Position numbers and translations under genes: made by a program. The notes under the pieces are model-generated. The model was not told the DNA's origin. It made no database searches and was given only the letters and a program-made list of their open reading frames with translations. Source: Tigriopus japonicus (lineage: Eukaryota; Arthropoda; Copepoda; Harpacticoida; Harpacticidae). From it: a stretch of 64,000 bases of DNA. The DNA lies in the NCBI GenBank assembly GCA_010645155.1, contig JAAGOF010000100.1:306771-370770 (forward strand), in the 5' to 3' direction. How positions within the stretch are numbered: position 1 is the first letter of the stretch; each line of letters starts with the position of its first letter. Below, piece by piece: positions 42,401 through 53,213 of the stretch.

Positions 42401-44782
42401 TGGCGAGTTTTGTCCATTGACTCATTTCATTACCGCGATCTTAAGGTGGCTTTAAATATCATTCCTATCCTCAATCCAACTCCTACTAGTTCCACTCAAC
42501 AACATGTGGACTCGACTCATTCAGAAAAAGTGAACCAAAATGCCTCTCCCAAAAAGAAAGAGGGTTGTACTGCTTACAGAAAAGTGCCAAGGCCTCAAAA
42601 CGAGGTCAGTCCCAGACAAAATTGCCAGCCGATTGGAACCGTGGAAGAAATCAGAGAAAAAGATCCGCCATCGCCGGATATTCAAAGCGCCCCGCAAAAT
42701 GAAACAGTGATGGAAATCAGGGGCAATGGTCGTCCTTTGCTAGCTCAACAATTCGCCCACCAAAATAGAACAGTGATGGAAAATAGTGACAAAGTTCGTC
42801 CAATGCCAGCTCAACAATGCGCCCAGCAAAACGGATCAGTGATGGAAATTGGAGGAAAAAGTCGTTCAATGCTTGCTAAACAATCCATTCAACGAAACGG
42901 AATAGTGATGGAAATCGGGGGAAAAGACCGTTCAATACCTGCTAAACAGTCCGACCAACAAAACGGATCAGTGATGGAAATTGGTGGAAAAGGCCGTTCA
43001 ATGATTGCTAAAGAGTCCGACCAACGAAACGGAATAGTGATAGAAATTGAGGGAAAAGGTCGTTCAATGCCTGCTAAACAGTCTGACCAACAAAACGGAA
43101 TAGTAATGGAACTTGAGGGAAAAAGTCGTTCAATGCCTGCTAAACAATCCACCACCCAACAAAACGGAATTGTGATGGAAATTGGGGGAAAAGGTCGTCT
43201 AACACTTGCTAAACCATCCACCCAGCCAACTGGAACAGTGTTAGAAATCAGGGAAGAGGACCGTTCGATACCTGCTAAACAATCCACCCAACAAACCGCA
43301 TCCATGGTGGCAATCAGAAGAAAGGATGGTCCATCGGAGGCTAAGCAATACCCCCCAAAAAACTCCGGGCAAGTAATAGAGACCCCAAAGGAATACAATT
43401 GCGAATATTGTGACAAAGTCATTAAACTCCGACCTTGGCCGATGGGAAAGAAGCAGAATTGTCGAGTGTTCATCATGCATGCCCTTACTCATTTTACTGA
43501 GACCCAGTACGCTGATGTGCCTTTACTTAACACGTGGTTTTGTCCATATGAGAGTTGCTCGAAGCAGTTTTATAAATATCGACATTTCTTTTTGCATTTG
43601 GCCACCTACCATGATGAGTTCGTCCTTCGAATTGATCGACGGTTAACCGAGTTGCAGCAAAACGGTCCCTGGGTTGAATCCATGAGGCAAACGGCAAAAA
43701 GGGATGAAGAAAATAAGTTAAAGAGAATTCTATATTTTGCTGAGCACAAATTGGGTCTCTCGTTTCCACCTGTCGAGAGCAGACTTTTTCGCGACATTGA
43801 ATGTCAAGTGTTCAAACAACTAGAACTCCATTCCGACGATACTTGTGTAGCGGAATGCATTACTTGTGACCGTGGAAAATCAAAATTTAAATTCAGCGCT
43901 TTTGCCTTGTTGCATTACTTCATGGAGCACGTTGCCCAGGACCTGCCTTGTGTTGACGTTCTTCGTGTCCCGTCGGATGGTGCCAAACTCATGCCGCATT
44001 TCCGATGCACCTTTGAACCGGATTGCCACTTTAGCTCCAGTTTGAGAACGGGTTTTGTCTACCATTTGGGTCATGATCATGATTTTTTTCGGAAGCTATC
44101 CGTAATCGAACGTATCCCAGGAGTATCAGTAACTTATTTGAAGCCAAGTGTCTCGACTACTGACGTCAGTGTAGAAAACAACTCTCCCTTTTTTACCTGT
44201 TGTTCTATTTCTGGAGATTACCGCCAAATGTTGGAGCACTTCCAAAGTGAGCACACCCATGATCGTGCCATCTTGGTCCAATGTGGGCTTTGCCAAAACT
44301 ATCTGGAATCTGCCACTCCAGAAATGTTTGAGCGCGAGAATCACGTTTGTACCCACTCAAGCGCTCCAATTTCCAAACTCAAACCAACGGACAAATTGCC
44401 ATTAGAAACGGATTCCAGGGAGGACGAGGAAAACTTCCAATGTTCTGACGACAGAACTTCTATTTGCCGAATTGGTCCTGGAAGCCAAATCGATATTGGG
44501 CAATCCGAAATGCAATTGCTCAATCCAAATGAGATCAAGATCGAGCAGCCATCATTCGAGGAACAATCTTCGTACAAGACAATCCCAAAGCGAAAAATAA
44601 CCTCTGAAACCTCCAACGCTCATCTGACGTTAGCGAAGAAAGTTTGCATGGCTAATTCGGGTGCCTCCCCAAAGATATCGGATGGAGCCTCTCGAGTGGA
44701 AACAGTATCAGCAAGGCATATGGGGATGGAATCCGACTCAGATTCCATCATTTGCTTGGATTCAGAAGATGAGAATCAATGA
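36386..44782 (+). CDS. BTB/POZ protein with C2H2-like fingers and tandem repeats
   Basis: Proposed exons: 36386-36471, 41775-41892, 42064-42195 and 42275-44782, giving 947 residues. The BTB domain (about residues 48-150) shows NNFADLDIRCRDGSIQAHQV, LGSHSSFLKSLF and VTILLPDFSKKDVELLMHLL. Residues 231-473 are eleven copies of a 22-residue repeat. From residue 488 come several Cys/His clusters: CEYC...HALTHF, WFCPYESCSKQF...HLATYH, and later CRCTFEPDC-like and CGLCQNY pairs, all degenerate C2H2 fingers. The C-terminus SDSDSIICLDSEDENQ resembles a SUMO-interacting motif. This architecture suggests a nuclear transcriptional regulator that dimerises through BTB. Exons 2-4 are secure. Exon 1 rests on a donor (CAAAG/GTAACT) whose phase fits the acceptor at 41774; an alternative start is the ATG at 41743 with no upstream exon. 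Confidence 0.82.
36719..36888. repeat. Short inverted repeat around TTAGG-like tract
   Basis: Arms of about 31 bp, TAATCACCGATGTCAAAGAT then GAGTGACGTCAC on the left and its inverse complement on the right. The loop of about 100 bp consists of GGTTAGGTT / GGTTTAAATT words close to the arthropod telomeric unit TTAGG. Each arm holds a CRE-type TGACGTCA. No target duplication. Lies in intron 1 of the BTB gene model. Confidence 0.7.
36889..39589. other. Intronic non-coding interval
   Basis: No gene recognised. Around 37332-37420 there is sequence similar to the interior of the small hAT element at 61263-61604 (TAGTGATG..., GGTTTCATTTATGCC), probably a degraded copy. Confidence 0.4.
39626..41210. 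mobile_element. hAT-type MITE, family A copy 2
   Basis: Ends TAGGGCTGAATATTTTAGG (left) and the same motif with one or two changes on the right. Duplication GTTATGAA at 39618-39625 and 41211-41218. At about 40570-40760 there are seven units of 27 bp (CAGAAATTTTTGA, TTAAAACGAGTT). A mariner-type MITE is inserted at 39965-40504; without it the element is about 1.04 kb, like copy 1. Confidence 0.87.
39965..40504 (-). mobile_element. Mariner-type MITE with transposase HTH remnant
   Basis: Inverted ends CCGGGTCTTGAA-AAGTTC bordered by TA (39963-39964, 40505-40506). Minus-strand translation gives a broken N-terminal transposase with two helix-turn-helix-like parts: RAGHSILETMELTGRSRST then VFKVQKLMAEA, and GNDLDTSTVSKALKKCGGKP. 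The catalytic domain is absent, so it is a deletion derivative. Confidence 0.8.
42629..43357 (+). repeat. Coding minisatellite, eleven 66-bp units
   Basis: In-frame tandem array within exon 4 of the BTB gene. The consensus unit is QNGIVMEIGGKGRSMPAKQS followed by two residues (DQ, TQ or IQ). One unit carries an extra codon (43140 region); the outer units are the most diverged, as usual when internal units are exchanged by slippage or unequal crossing over. Confidence 0.92.
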
Positions 44783-45271
44783 ATATTTCTGTTTTTCTTT
44801 TCCTTTTCTATTGAGAGTTGATCTCAATATGATTTCCTTAAGCCGATATTGTTTTGTTTCAATGTCACAATTCCACTGCTTTGATGACACGCATTTGATA
44901 TTACTTCAAATGGGTGATTATGGAACTTTTCGATGGGTTACCTAACGCAAATCTACAAGATCTCACGTCCTCTTTCATCTCGCTCAGTTTAAGAATTATT
45001 ATTGGTGTTTGTCCATTCACGGATATACTGATACGTACAAGGGCAAAGAAGCCCCTATTCTCACCAAACCTGTGTATGTCATATTCGCTTATGAATATAT
45101 GCTTGCGACAAAGAATATTTTCTGTACGTGTGCAAGATTATTCAGGCTAGAACCATTAGTAAGATTGAAAAGGGTTTTCAAAACATTTGACCCTTTGTCT
45201 GAAAAATATCTTTTAAATCGTTTTTTTCTGTTTTGTCTCGTTGCGTTTTCCCACCAGAAAACTTTTGTCAA
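44783..45271. other. 3' flank of the BTB gene
   Basis: No coding potential. No canonical AATAAA within the first few hundred bases; the first I see downstream (about 45376) lies inside the following transposon, so the natural poly-A site is uncertain. Confidence 0.4.
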
Positions 45272-45545
45272 GCTAAACCAAGGATGACTCTACGAAGGAT
45301 TCACTTCAAGGTCGAAGGACCTACAGCTTAGGGCCAACACCGGCAATTTAGGACATGCGATGACTGCCTTTGATTCAATAAATTTTGATTATTTTGCTAA
45401 TAACATTCGTTTTTGAGTGAATGGCGGAACATAACAACATTTTAACAATGGCAACTAACCAGAGAAAAGACGTGTGTTCAAGTGAATGGTTGTATTTTAT
45501 AACATTTCAAGGAGAGTAAAAGTCATGTTACATTCCAGTATAAGT

Positions 45546-46214
45546 CTAACGTACACTTATAATTTTCTTGTCCCTCATGGTGAAAGTGCGTCTCAGGAGT
45601 CCCGTCATTCCCCTCGCCCGCATGACGGTATCAGCATAGTGTTCACGGAATCTTATGTTCTGATTGAATATGATACTAAGGTTTGTTTCCATGTCAATGC
45701 TCTCAAGTTCCTGGCCTTTCAGGATATACTTGGGAGTGGGTTTTGGCCTCATTCCAAACCTCATCATCTTACACTAATCCACATGGAAGGTCATTCCATT
45801 ATTCGAGGCCCATTCTTCAGCTGAGTTCAAGGCACTTTGGGCTCATTTCTTGTCTTGAGGTTGCAAGATAATCCCAATGATCTTCAAATCATTCGCAAAT
45901 TTTACCATCTTTGCGGATGTAGTCCAATCCAGCCATGAAGGCCCTCTCTTGTGGTTGGTTAACCATTGATGTCTTGTGTTGACTGGTCTTCTCATAATTG
46001 ATCTTTCTCAAAGTTGTAGGACTTCAGCCAAAAGTAGTCTTTCTCTGTATCTGAGGGTTGCCACTTCAATTCCACGTGCTTGTCCTGGTCTAATTGGTGA
46101 TGATTCCATTGCTTTTTCCCATTCATTTTCATGTTGAATTACCACACCAAAGTTTGCAGTAGGAGCAAGAGAATACCAATATTCCCTGAATCCTACGATC
46201 CATTTCTTGTCCAT
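45546..46214 (-). pseudogene. Reverse transcriptase remnant in CAAG element copy 2
   Basis: The same broken minus-strand RT fragments as in copy 1, including IRFREHYADTVMRARGMTG, virtually unchanged. Not functional. Confidence 0.6.
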
Positions 46215-46526
46215 CTATCTATCCATTGAATGATCTGAGAGAAAGATGAAATGCTCAAATGCACGCTGAACAAACACATAAGTGACGCAAATGACTTTGA
46301 GTAGTTCTCATCAATGGAGAATACGATGTTCTTTGATTGGAAGAAAGAATGAAGGATGAAGTCAAGCTCTTTTTTCTTTGAAGGGCCACACACGACCCAT
46401 CCAAATTTTCTTTCTCAATCAGCACGACTGGATTTCTTTGTGCACTTAGACACTAGAATGTGACACTTGGAGATGGCAAGATAACCAGAATGATCGGTAA
46501 ATCCACAAGGTTTTTAGCGTGACATC

Positions 46527-48030
46527 AGAGACGACTTGGCCACACTTCTAGTGAGGGAGACTCCCAGCCCTACGAGGGACCCTTGCGTCGCAACTCTGAA
46601 GTTGAAACCGAAAAACAGGTATTGCGCGCATGCTCAACCAAACCCACTGGGCTCAAATCGACTAAGTCCATCTCGGTTTCAAATTTGAAAGTAAACATCA
46701 ATAGATGGCGGTGTTGACCATCAAAGACGCTTCTGGTTGGAATTTGCTTCTCTACCGGGATAAATGTCAACTAACATGAGAATCGGAGTTTCCTAATGAA
46801 TCATTGAAGTTGCCGTATTGGTGCCATGAGAGACAGGTTCAAAGTTGCATTTTCAAATAGAATCTTAGATATCGGAGAACTTTACTTGGCATTGAATTTA
46901 TAAATGGTGCGTCAACATCACAATTTTTTGGGTGGTTAATTTGTCCAAGTTGCTAAACTGTTTTTTAAACGGCAACCCTGTCCATGGAGCAACCGAGGAA
47001 TAAAGGGATAGCCTTCAGTGTGGCCACTTGATAGGAATGTTGAACAAATTTCCGGGATTGAACATCGTGGATGGAAACAAAAAGCCCAGCCATTAATTAA
47101 AGACTTCAAATGATATATTGCTTTAAAACACACAGGACAATGTTCTTTTGCTTTTGAAAAGATACAGCTAGTTCAATATGATGATATTGCATCACAAAAT
47201 CCTCTTGCCTTTTCCTTGTACCTGATGTCTCTCACATAACCTTACAGGTTCCTGGAGACTATTTTTACATTACATTACATTATATTACATATGATATGTG
47301 TATTTTTTGAAAAACGCTTTTTTTACTTTACACTTCAGTCACAATGCATGCAAGATCACAACATCTCAAGTTCATAGATATCCCCAGATGCGACACACTA
47401 CCAGGTCTTAAAAGACTAGTTTTTGCTGAAGACACAGAATGTGGGGAAACTTGTTGAATTTCCACTTTTTCAGTTTTCAGCTGAGTATGTCCAAATTTAC
47501 TTGCTCCACACATGAAAATCTTTGTTTGTATTGGGATAAATTACATGTTGCAGACATGTAAACAAATTCCAAATTTGACTTCTGATATTTCTTAGGGGTT
47601 TTAATTGCTTATTTATGCAATAAACACAATTGCTCTTAGCATGCAATTATTTGACATGTAAATGATAATAGTCCTTCTGCCAAACCCCTCATTTGGAAAT
47701 AAGATATTGTCTTGAAATATCTTATCAAATCATTTTGAAGGTGGAAATAAGTTTGGTGGCTGTAAAAGCAGATGGCTCTGAGTTATTAGTTTGGACATAC
47801 TTGTTTTTCAGCAATAACTGAATGCAGTACAACAACAAATTGTGACTTTTCCTTCAAAACAAAGCACCCATTTAGCTCAGTTTGTCATATCTGTTTATGT
47901 CTGTGCTAGAGTTCTGATTCACTGAGTTTGAAAAAAACGACAAAGTCCATCTCGGTACCGAATTTCAAATATCCGTCAATAGATGGACCTTCAAGGTTGG
48001 GAATCTAGGCGCTTCGCGCCTATATCTATG
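46527..48030. mobile_element. Unclassified insertion with 8-bp flanking repeat
   Basis: GTGACATC occurs at 46519-46526 and 48031-48038, and copy 1 of the host element lacks this 1.5-kb segment. The ends have no convincing inverted repeat. A related segment of about 50 bp (AAGTCCATCTCGGT ... CAATAGATGG) occurs near each end (about 46660 and 47943) in direct orientation. No coding region recognised. Confidence 0.6.
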
Positions 48031-48589
48031 GTGACATCTTCTTCGAAGCTTAATTCACAATGGTCGCACGTTTCTCAAGGTGACCAAATTGACTAGGGTT
48101 GGTTCATAATCTAAATTGACCACTTCTATCCAACATTGAACAACCCTCTCCAAAAATAGTTCAAAGACCACTGTCAAATACTGGCTTAAAATATTGAGTT
48201 AAAAGAAGACAAAAAGAACACAATTTCTGCTTTAAAAAAGATAAGAAATGTTGCCCCTCTCATTGAACCTTTTGTTCGAGTGGTCACCCTGTCAAACGAA
48301 CAAACGCTGACACCACATGGAGAATTCTCAAACTAAACCAGGGTTGCCATGGGCAAAAGAAACAATATTATAATAGATTATTGATTCACGTAAATATTTC
48401 AATAACTTCAAAGTTTCAAATCGTTTTTCAAAATCCAATGTAATGAGCTTTGCTTATGAAAAGAAATGAAAAGATTGTAATAACATGTTTGAGTGGCGTC
48501 CCTGACTGAATTCTCTTTTCCTCGCAAATGAATGGTGAACTTCTCTCAACCTAGAATTAATGACGGATCAGTGATGATCCAACGCAAGG

Positions 48590-51397
48590 ATTCCTTATTA
48601 CCGGATCTGAAATCGCATCGGAAAAAATGCCTGTCTCAAAGTATGCGTCATTCAGGCAACCCAAGCCAATTCTCATTGGGCAGGATTGGCCACATCTGCC
48701 ATTCAAAAGGTGACGAGATCATTGACCAGCAGACAGCATGATTTTATCTTATGACAAAACAAAATCTCTTTATAATTTGAGTATTAAGTTCCTTTTGCTA
48801 TTTATAAGCTCATAGCAGGTTTCTATTATTTGAAGAAATGACTTGAGCCTTACTTATTTTTGCAAGATCCAAATCACAATTTTAGAAAGCCTACAATTTT
48901 CAGTCACCCTTGTTTGTTTTGCCAGTTCTTTCTCACTCACAACATTTGAAACATCTTGAAGAATCATGATGAAATGTGATAAATTCATCTGTGCAGTGCT
49001 TTGTAAGTGTGTTTTTAAAGTCACATTCAGATCTTTTGACTCATGGCAATACTCCTTCATCTGCTGTAGTGCTACCGTCTATGGCTGATGGCACACCCAC
49101 CTTTGATAGTGCAACACCTTTAGTGAAACAAGTACCTCCTCACCCAGAGTTATTTTGGGAATCGGTCAAGTCTCAACTACTGCTAGATTGTTCATGGTGT
49201 GAGTTCTTCTCGATGGCAAGGCTTGTTCTGTTGGTGATTCAGCTACATACCAAACGTTCATATACTTTTTCTAAACGTGAGTGAACCAAGCAAGTAAGAT
49301 AAATCTTAGTGTTTGCATTGTGTGAGGCATAATTCGGGGAATCTTTTAAGCTCAAAGCAGAATATTTGTCTTGGCATATATTTGCCCAAAATTTCAACAC
49401 AAGTACATTTGGTCAATGGTTAAAGTCACCAAAGAAAGAATTTTTATTTGATACTGTTTCTTGTAGTGCTTTCCTTTCTACATGCAGTAAAAGCCTAAAG
49501 TGCCTAATCCAACTTTTTAAATATACAATGGAACTATGCGAATGCTATATTAATTATAGCCTAAGGCTTTTGAAGTCCTTTAAAAGGAGTGAATCTTATG
49601 AGAAACCCATGATATGGAACTTAACATGGGCATGAGGATGAAAGAAAGTGAATTATCCATTGAATGTATAGAACTACAAAAAATAAGAAATTTAATAAAA
49701 TGTATTGAAAAGATGTTAAAAATGCCGGAATGGGAACATTGAAAGAGGTTAAATATCTCTTGGGTCAGTTGCCAGATTTTAAGTTTGCTACCTCAATGCT
49801 TGTACAGTTGAGACATATTAATGTACAAAGGGGTACAAATTAAACTTAAGTATGGCATACAGGGTTGGTCGGGGGATCAACTTTTTCGATTTATCCCCTT
49901 TACCCGGGGATAAACGGGAAAAATTGGGGGATAAACGGGATAAACGGGATAAATGGGGGGATAAACGGGATAAATGGGAGGATAAACGGGATGAACCGGT
50001 GGATAAACGAAATAAAGCAAATTTTGTTCCGATTTTGACATGTTTGAATACTTTTTGGCATCCCTGAAAATGGCCGATCAAACACTAAAGGCTAAATATA
50101 AATATCAATAAAATATATTTACAATATTTAACAGATATATAACAGAAATAATTGTTATATATTATCAAACTCAAAAAACATGTTACAATTGACATACTTG
50201 TCGAGTGGTGATGAAATTGAAGTCTTCCACAGTTGAAGATATTGAGGTAAGAAAACTTCATGCTCAGTGAATGTAATACAGAGACACAAAAATGAAGTAA
50301 TTTCTAGGAATAAGGGGAATTTGTTTGATAAAGGAGGGAAATCCCCTTTATCCCTGTTATTCCTTGGAGGAAAATCCCGTTCATCCCAAAAAACAGGACG
50401 CTTTATGGATGAGAAAGTCCCCCAACTAACCCTGCAATATTCCTACAGAGCAGACAGCCTATATCAGATTACAGCTGCAAAGCTGCGTTTTGACTTCGGA
50501 AACACAAACAAATAAAAGCTAAAAACCTAGGAGTTTTCATTGTATTAATGAAAATCATTTTTTGTGTGGGACTTAATTGAAAAAAGTGAGATTTTGTGGG
50601 TAATATACTGTTACAGAAATTTGTGAATAATTATAGAAATGAGGAAGAAACGCTTGAAACGAAGGAAAATTGCTTTTAAGATAGGATAAAATGCTTGAAG
50701 ACAGAAAAAATGCTTTTAAGGTAGGAAAAAATGCTGGAAGAGTAAGAGAAAATTGCTTTTAAGGTAAGAATGCTTGAAGAGCAAGAAAAAAATGCTTTTA
50801 AGGTCGGGAAAAATGCTTGAAGAGTAAGAAAAAATGCTTGAAAAGTAGGAAAAAAGCGTGAAAAGTAGGAAAAAAGCTTGAAAAGTAGGAAAATCCCGTT
50901 TATCCCGTTTATCCCTTTTACTGCTTGAAGGAAAATCCCGTTTATCCCAAGGGGGATAAACGGGACTCTTTTTGGAGGGGATAATCCCCCTGACCAACCC
51001 TGATGGCATATCAAGTGCAAGATATATATATATTATCAACAATTGCTTACAGGTACAATGTGACATTAAGGTATACCAAATATTTCATGAAGTATCACCT
51101 ATCTGAATTATTTAAATGGATATTTACATATATTCAAATTGGATTGTGTCAAGTTAAAACTATGTTAAAATTTGATGTTTTCAGTTATCTATCCATGCAT
51201 GAGTAATACAACAGTATCAAAACTGTGAAAATCCTTCACAGGGGAGATGTGGAGACTGGAAATAAGCTAGAGAAAAGAAAACTAAGTTGTTAAGATCTAA
51301 CATAAGTCTGAATTAAATAACGTTGCTTCCTGAGCGACATGACGTCTGTGGAAAAGGTTGCGTGGCCGTCACCCGTCCAGAAGTTCCGTGGTCTATG
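48590..51397. mobile_element. Unclassified insertion with 12-bp flanking repeat
   Basis: TCCAACGCAAGG is at 48578-48589 and 51398-51409, where CAAG copy 1 has it once, so 2.8 kb was inserted here. There is no terminal inverted repeat or poly-A. Small frames such as 48976-49284 show no known domain. It contains a hAT-type element at 49860-51002. Confidence 0.65.
49860..51002. mobile_element. hAT-type MITE carrying two minisatellites
   Basis: Ends CAGGGTTGGTCGGGGGAT and, inverted, CAGGGTTGGTCAGGGGGAT, with duplication ATGGCATA at 49852-49859 and 51003-51010. Inside are GGGATAAACGGGATAAATGG repeats (49900-50000) and an array of about 20-30 bp built on AAAAATGCTTGAAGAGTAAG (50640-50890). The long minus-strand frames over these arrays are artefacts of the repeats. 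Confidence 0.85.
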
Positions 51398-51475
51398 TCC
51401 AACGCAAGGTGGATTGATTACGTCATAGACACTGCTCTGAAATTCGTCCTGTAGTACAGTGGTTCTTGGCTAAAC

Positions 51476-52258
51476 CCTCTCAAAATCGTCGCAACAGAAG
51501 TTTTAGAATTGAGCAAATAAGCCCAAACCAAGGATCACTAAATACCTGGATGCCTCGGCTACTGGCAAACTCTTCAAATTTTGGCCAAAAGGACGATAAT
51601 TATTATAGGGTCAATTTTTCCCTCGTTCCCTCGCGTATGTATTGCGACTGTAGCAAATTTTGAAACGTTGTTTCTCGTGAACGGAGGAATGCATATTGCT
51701 GAAATTCAGCAAACGACATCCTTAAATGATTGTTTCGTCAATCTTATCAAAACAAAATCGTTCACTTGAATGGAATTCGATTTATAAAAACTCCACAGTT
51801 GAACCCCTGAGCTTACGATTTCCTTGCCCAAACATATTCGACCTAAGCAATAGAGATCAAAATAGTTTGATCCCAACTAAACTACGATCTCAAAAAGTGA
51901 ACTATTTCATACTAATCTGTTCAAAAATGTTGTACTCTCTACTTCTTTTTAATCTGAAACCGTCGTCTAATGTTAAATTGTGAACCAGTGCACTCAAAAT
52001 AATCAGTTAAACGGACTTAGGTCTTTTTTCTTCTTTCGATTTTTCAAATTCAAAATCACTCTTTTGTGTTGCAGTGATTGACCCAGGGGACAAAATTTTA
52101 TAGAATCTACCTCCAAAATCCAATTCCAAAAATATTTCTATATTGGTCCATTTCATCCACTATTTGGAATAGGTCACGATGTAACACACCATTCAATAAG
52201 TTAATAACCATAAAATAGCCCAGAAACCATGGCATTTGGATAGTGATCCTTGAATAGA
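51476..52258. other. Non-coding interval, probably including a SINE body
   Basis: No gene recognised. If the tRNA-like head at 52259-52329 belongs to a SINE, its body would extend into this interval on the minus strand; its end was not located. Confidence 0.4.
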
Positions 52259-52329
52259 CCTGGGATCGAACCCATGAACCCGAGCATAGCTCGGTCGCGC
52301 GTTAGTCAACTGTGCTACACCATCTTCCC
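52259..52329 (-). repeat. tRNA-derived SINE head
   Basis: Minus strand reads GGGAAGATGGTGTAGCACAG and onward. It carries an A-box TAGCACAGTTGA (52306-52317) and a B-box GGTTCGATCCC (52262-52272) at tRNA-like spacing. The acceptor stem does not close and the base before the presumed anticodon is not U, so this is not a working tRNA gene but the pol III promoter part of a SINE. Confidence 0.65.
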
Positions 52330-53213
52330 TAAAAGATTAAAAGAATATCTAAGTTTTATGATATTTCTTATTATCAGGAAGGCTTTCCAAAACAAGTGGA
52401 AAATTCACTTTGAAATGAAACTTTCCATTCCTCTTCTTTTCTTCAACTCATTCCACAACATAACTCGTTTTATTGACCGCCTTCTCCTTTTATGAGACTT
52501 CCTCCAAGCCCGAAGAGGGCAGGTCCAAAATATTATTCACCTACAACTTACTTTATTACCCTACCAATCACTTTATTGCCCTATGAATGAATCATGCCTT
52601 TACAAATACATCTCAGACGCACAATTACTTGCACGTCTGAAGCCCCCGTCTCATTAACGGGGAATGATCCACTGAAGAAGTGGTGGTAAGCTTTTATACC
52701 ATGGCACTGAGTAGCCAACACACCATCTGATGTACTTGAGGTGAACGGAGCTTGCTCCTAATACCGGTATTGAGTCAGCAAAGCATGCTAGTTGGATAGT
52801 ACGAATGTCCGTGGTTGAACTGATTTTCAGGGTTGAAAAATTGTAACGGAAGTCCCAAAAAGGATAAGTTGGTCAACAAAATACCATATGCACCCACAAA
52901 TGAAGGGAGGAATGGTCAAGATCCGACATCACTCGTTTCATTTTAATTGACGCCCCTCGGGCTGACGCCCTCGGGTCGCCAATAAAATGAAACTCCCTCC
53001 GCCGGATTTTGGCCATTACTCCCTTCCTTTGCAGGTGCATAAATAGTATTTTCGTCCCTCGCTTAAGAGAAGAACTCGGAAAAAAAGAAAACTTCTTCAT
53101 CAACCACTGGTTTTGTTCCCAAATAGTAACAAATACTAAATACCATAAAAAGACAGGTATAAAGGGATTTCATAACATTTCTCCGGCCTTGAAGCTATCT
53201 GTCTTCAACAAAT
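52330..53213. other. Non-coding interval
   Basis: Nothing recognisable. A short palindromic stretch CGCCCCTCGGGCTGACGCCC lies near 52950. Confidence 0.35.

Larger units (their letters stand above)
45279..51468. mobile_element. CAAG element copy 2 with two large insertions
   Basis: Begins CAAGGATGACTCTACG and ends CAGTGGTTCTTG like copy 1 (18511-20381), flanked by GCTAAAC (45272-45278, 51469-51475). 45279-46510 matches copy 1 nearly base for base. It is then interrupted at 46527-48030, resumes to 48589, and is interrupted again to 51397. The uninterrupted length would be close to 1.87 kb. Confidence 0.8.

Noticed and set aside
42889..43476. 195-codon minus-strand frame
   Set aside because: Antisense shadow of the 66-bp coding repeat in the BTB gene.
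44914..45287. Overlapping small frames after the BTB gene
   Set aside because: No similarity to known domains and partly within the border of the CAAG element.
49818..51066. Minus-strand frames rich in FIPFIP, LSRLSP and SYSSSIF
   Set aside because: Translations of internal minisatellites of a MITE.
52259..52329. Functional tRNA gene
   Set aside because: Pol III boxes are present, but the acceptor stem does not pair and the anticodon loop is abnormal; a SINE head is the better reading.
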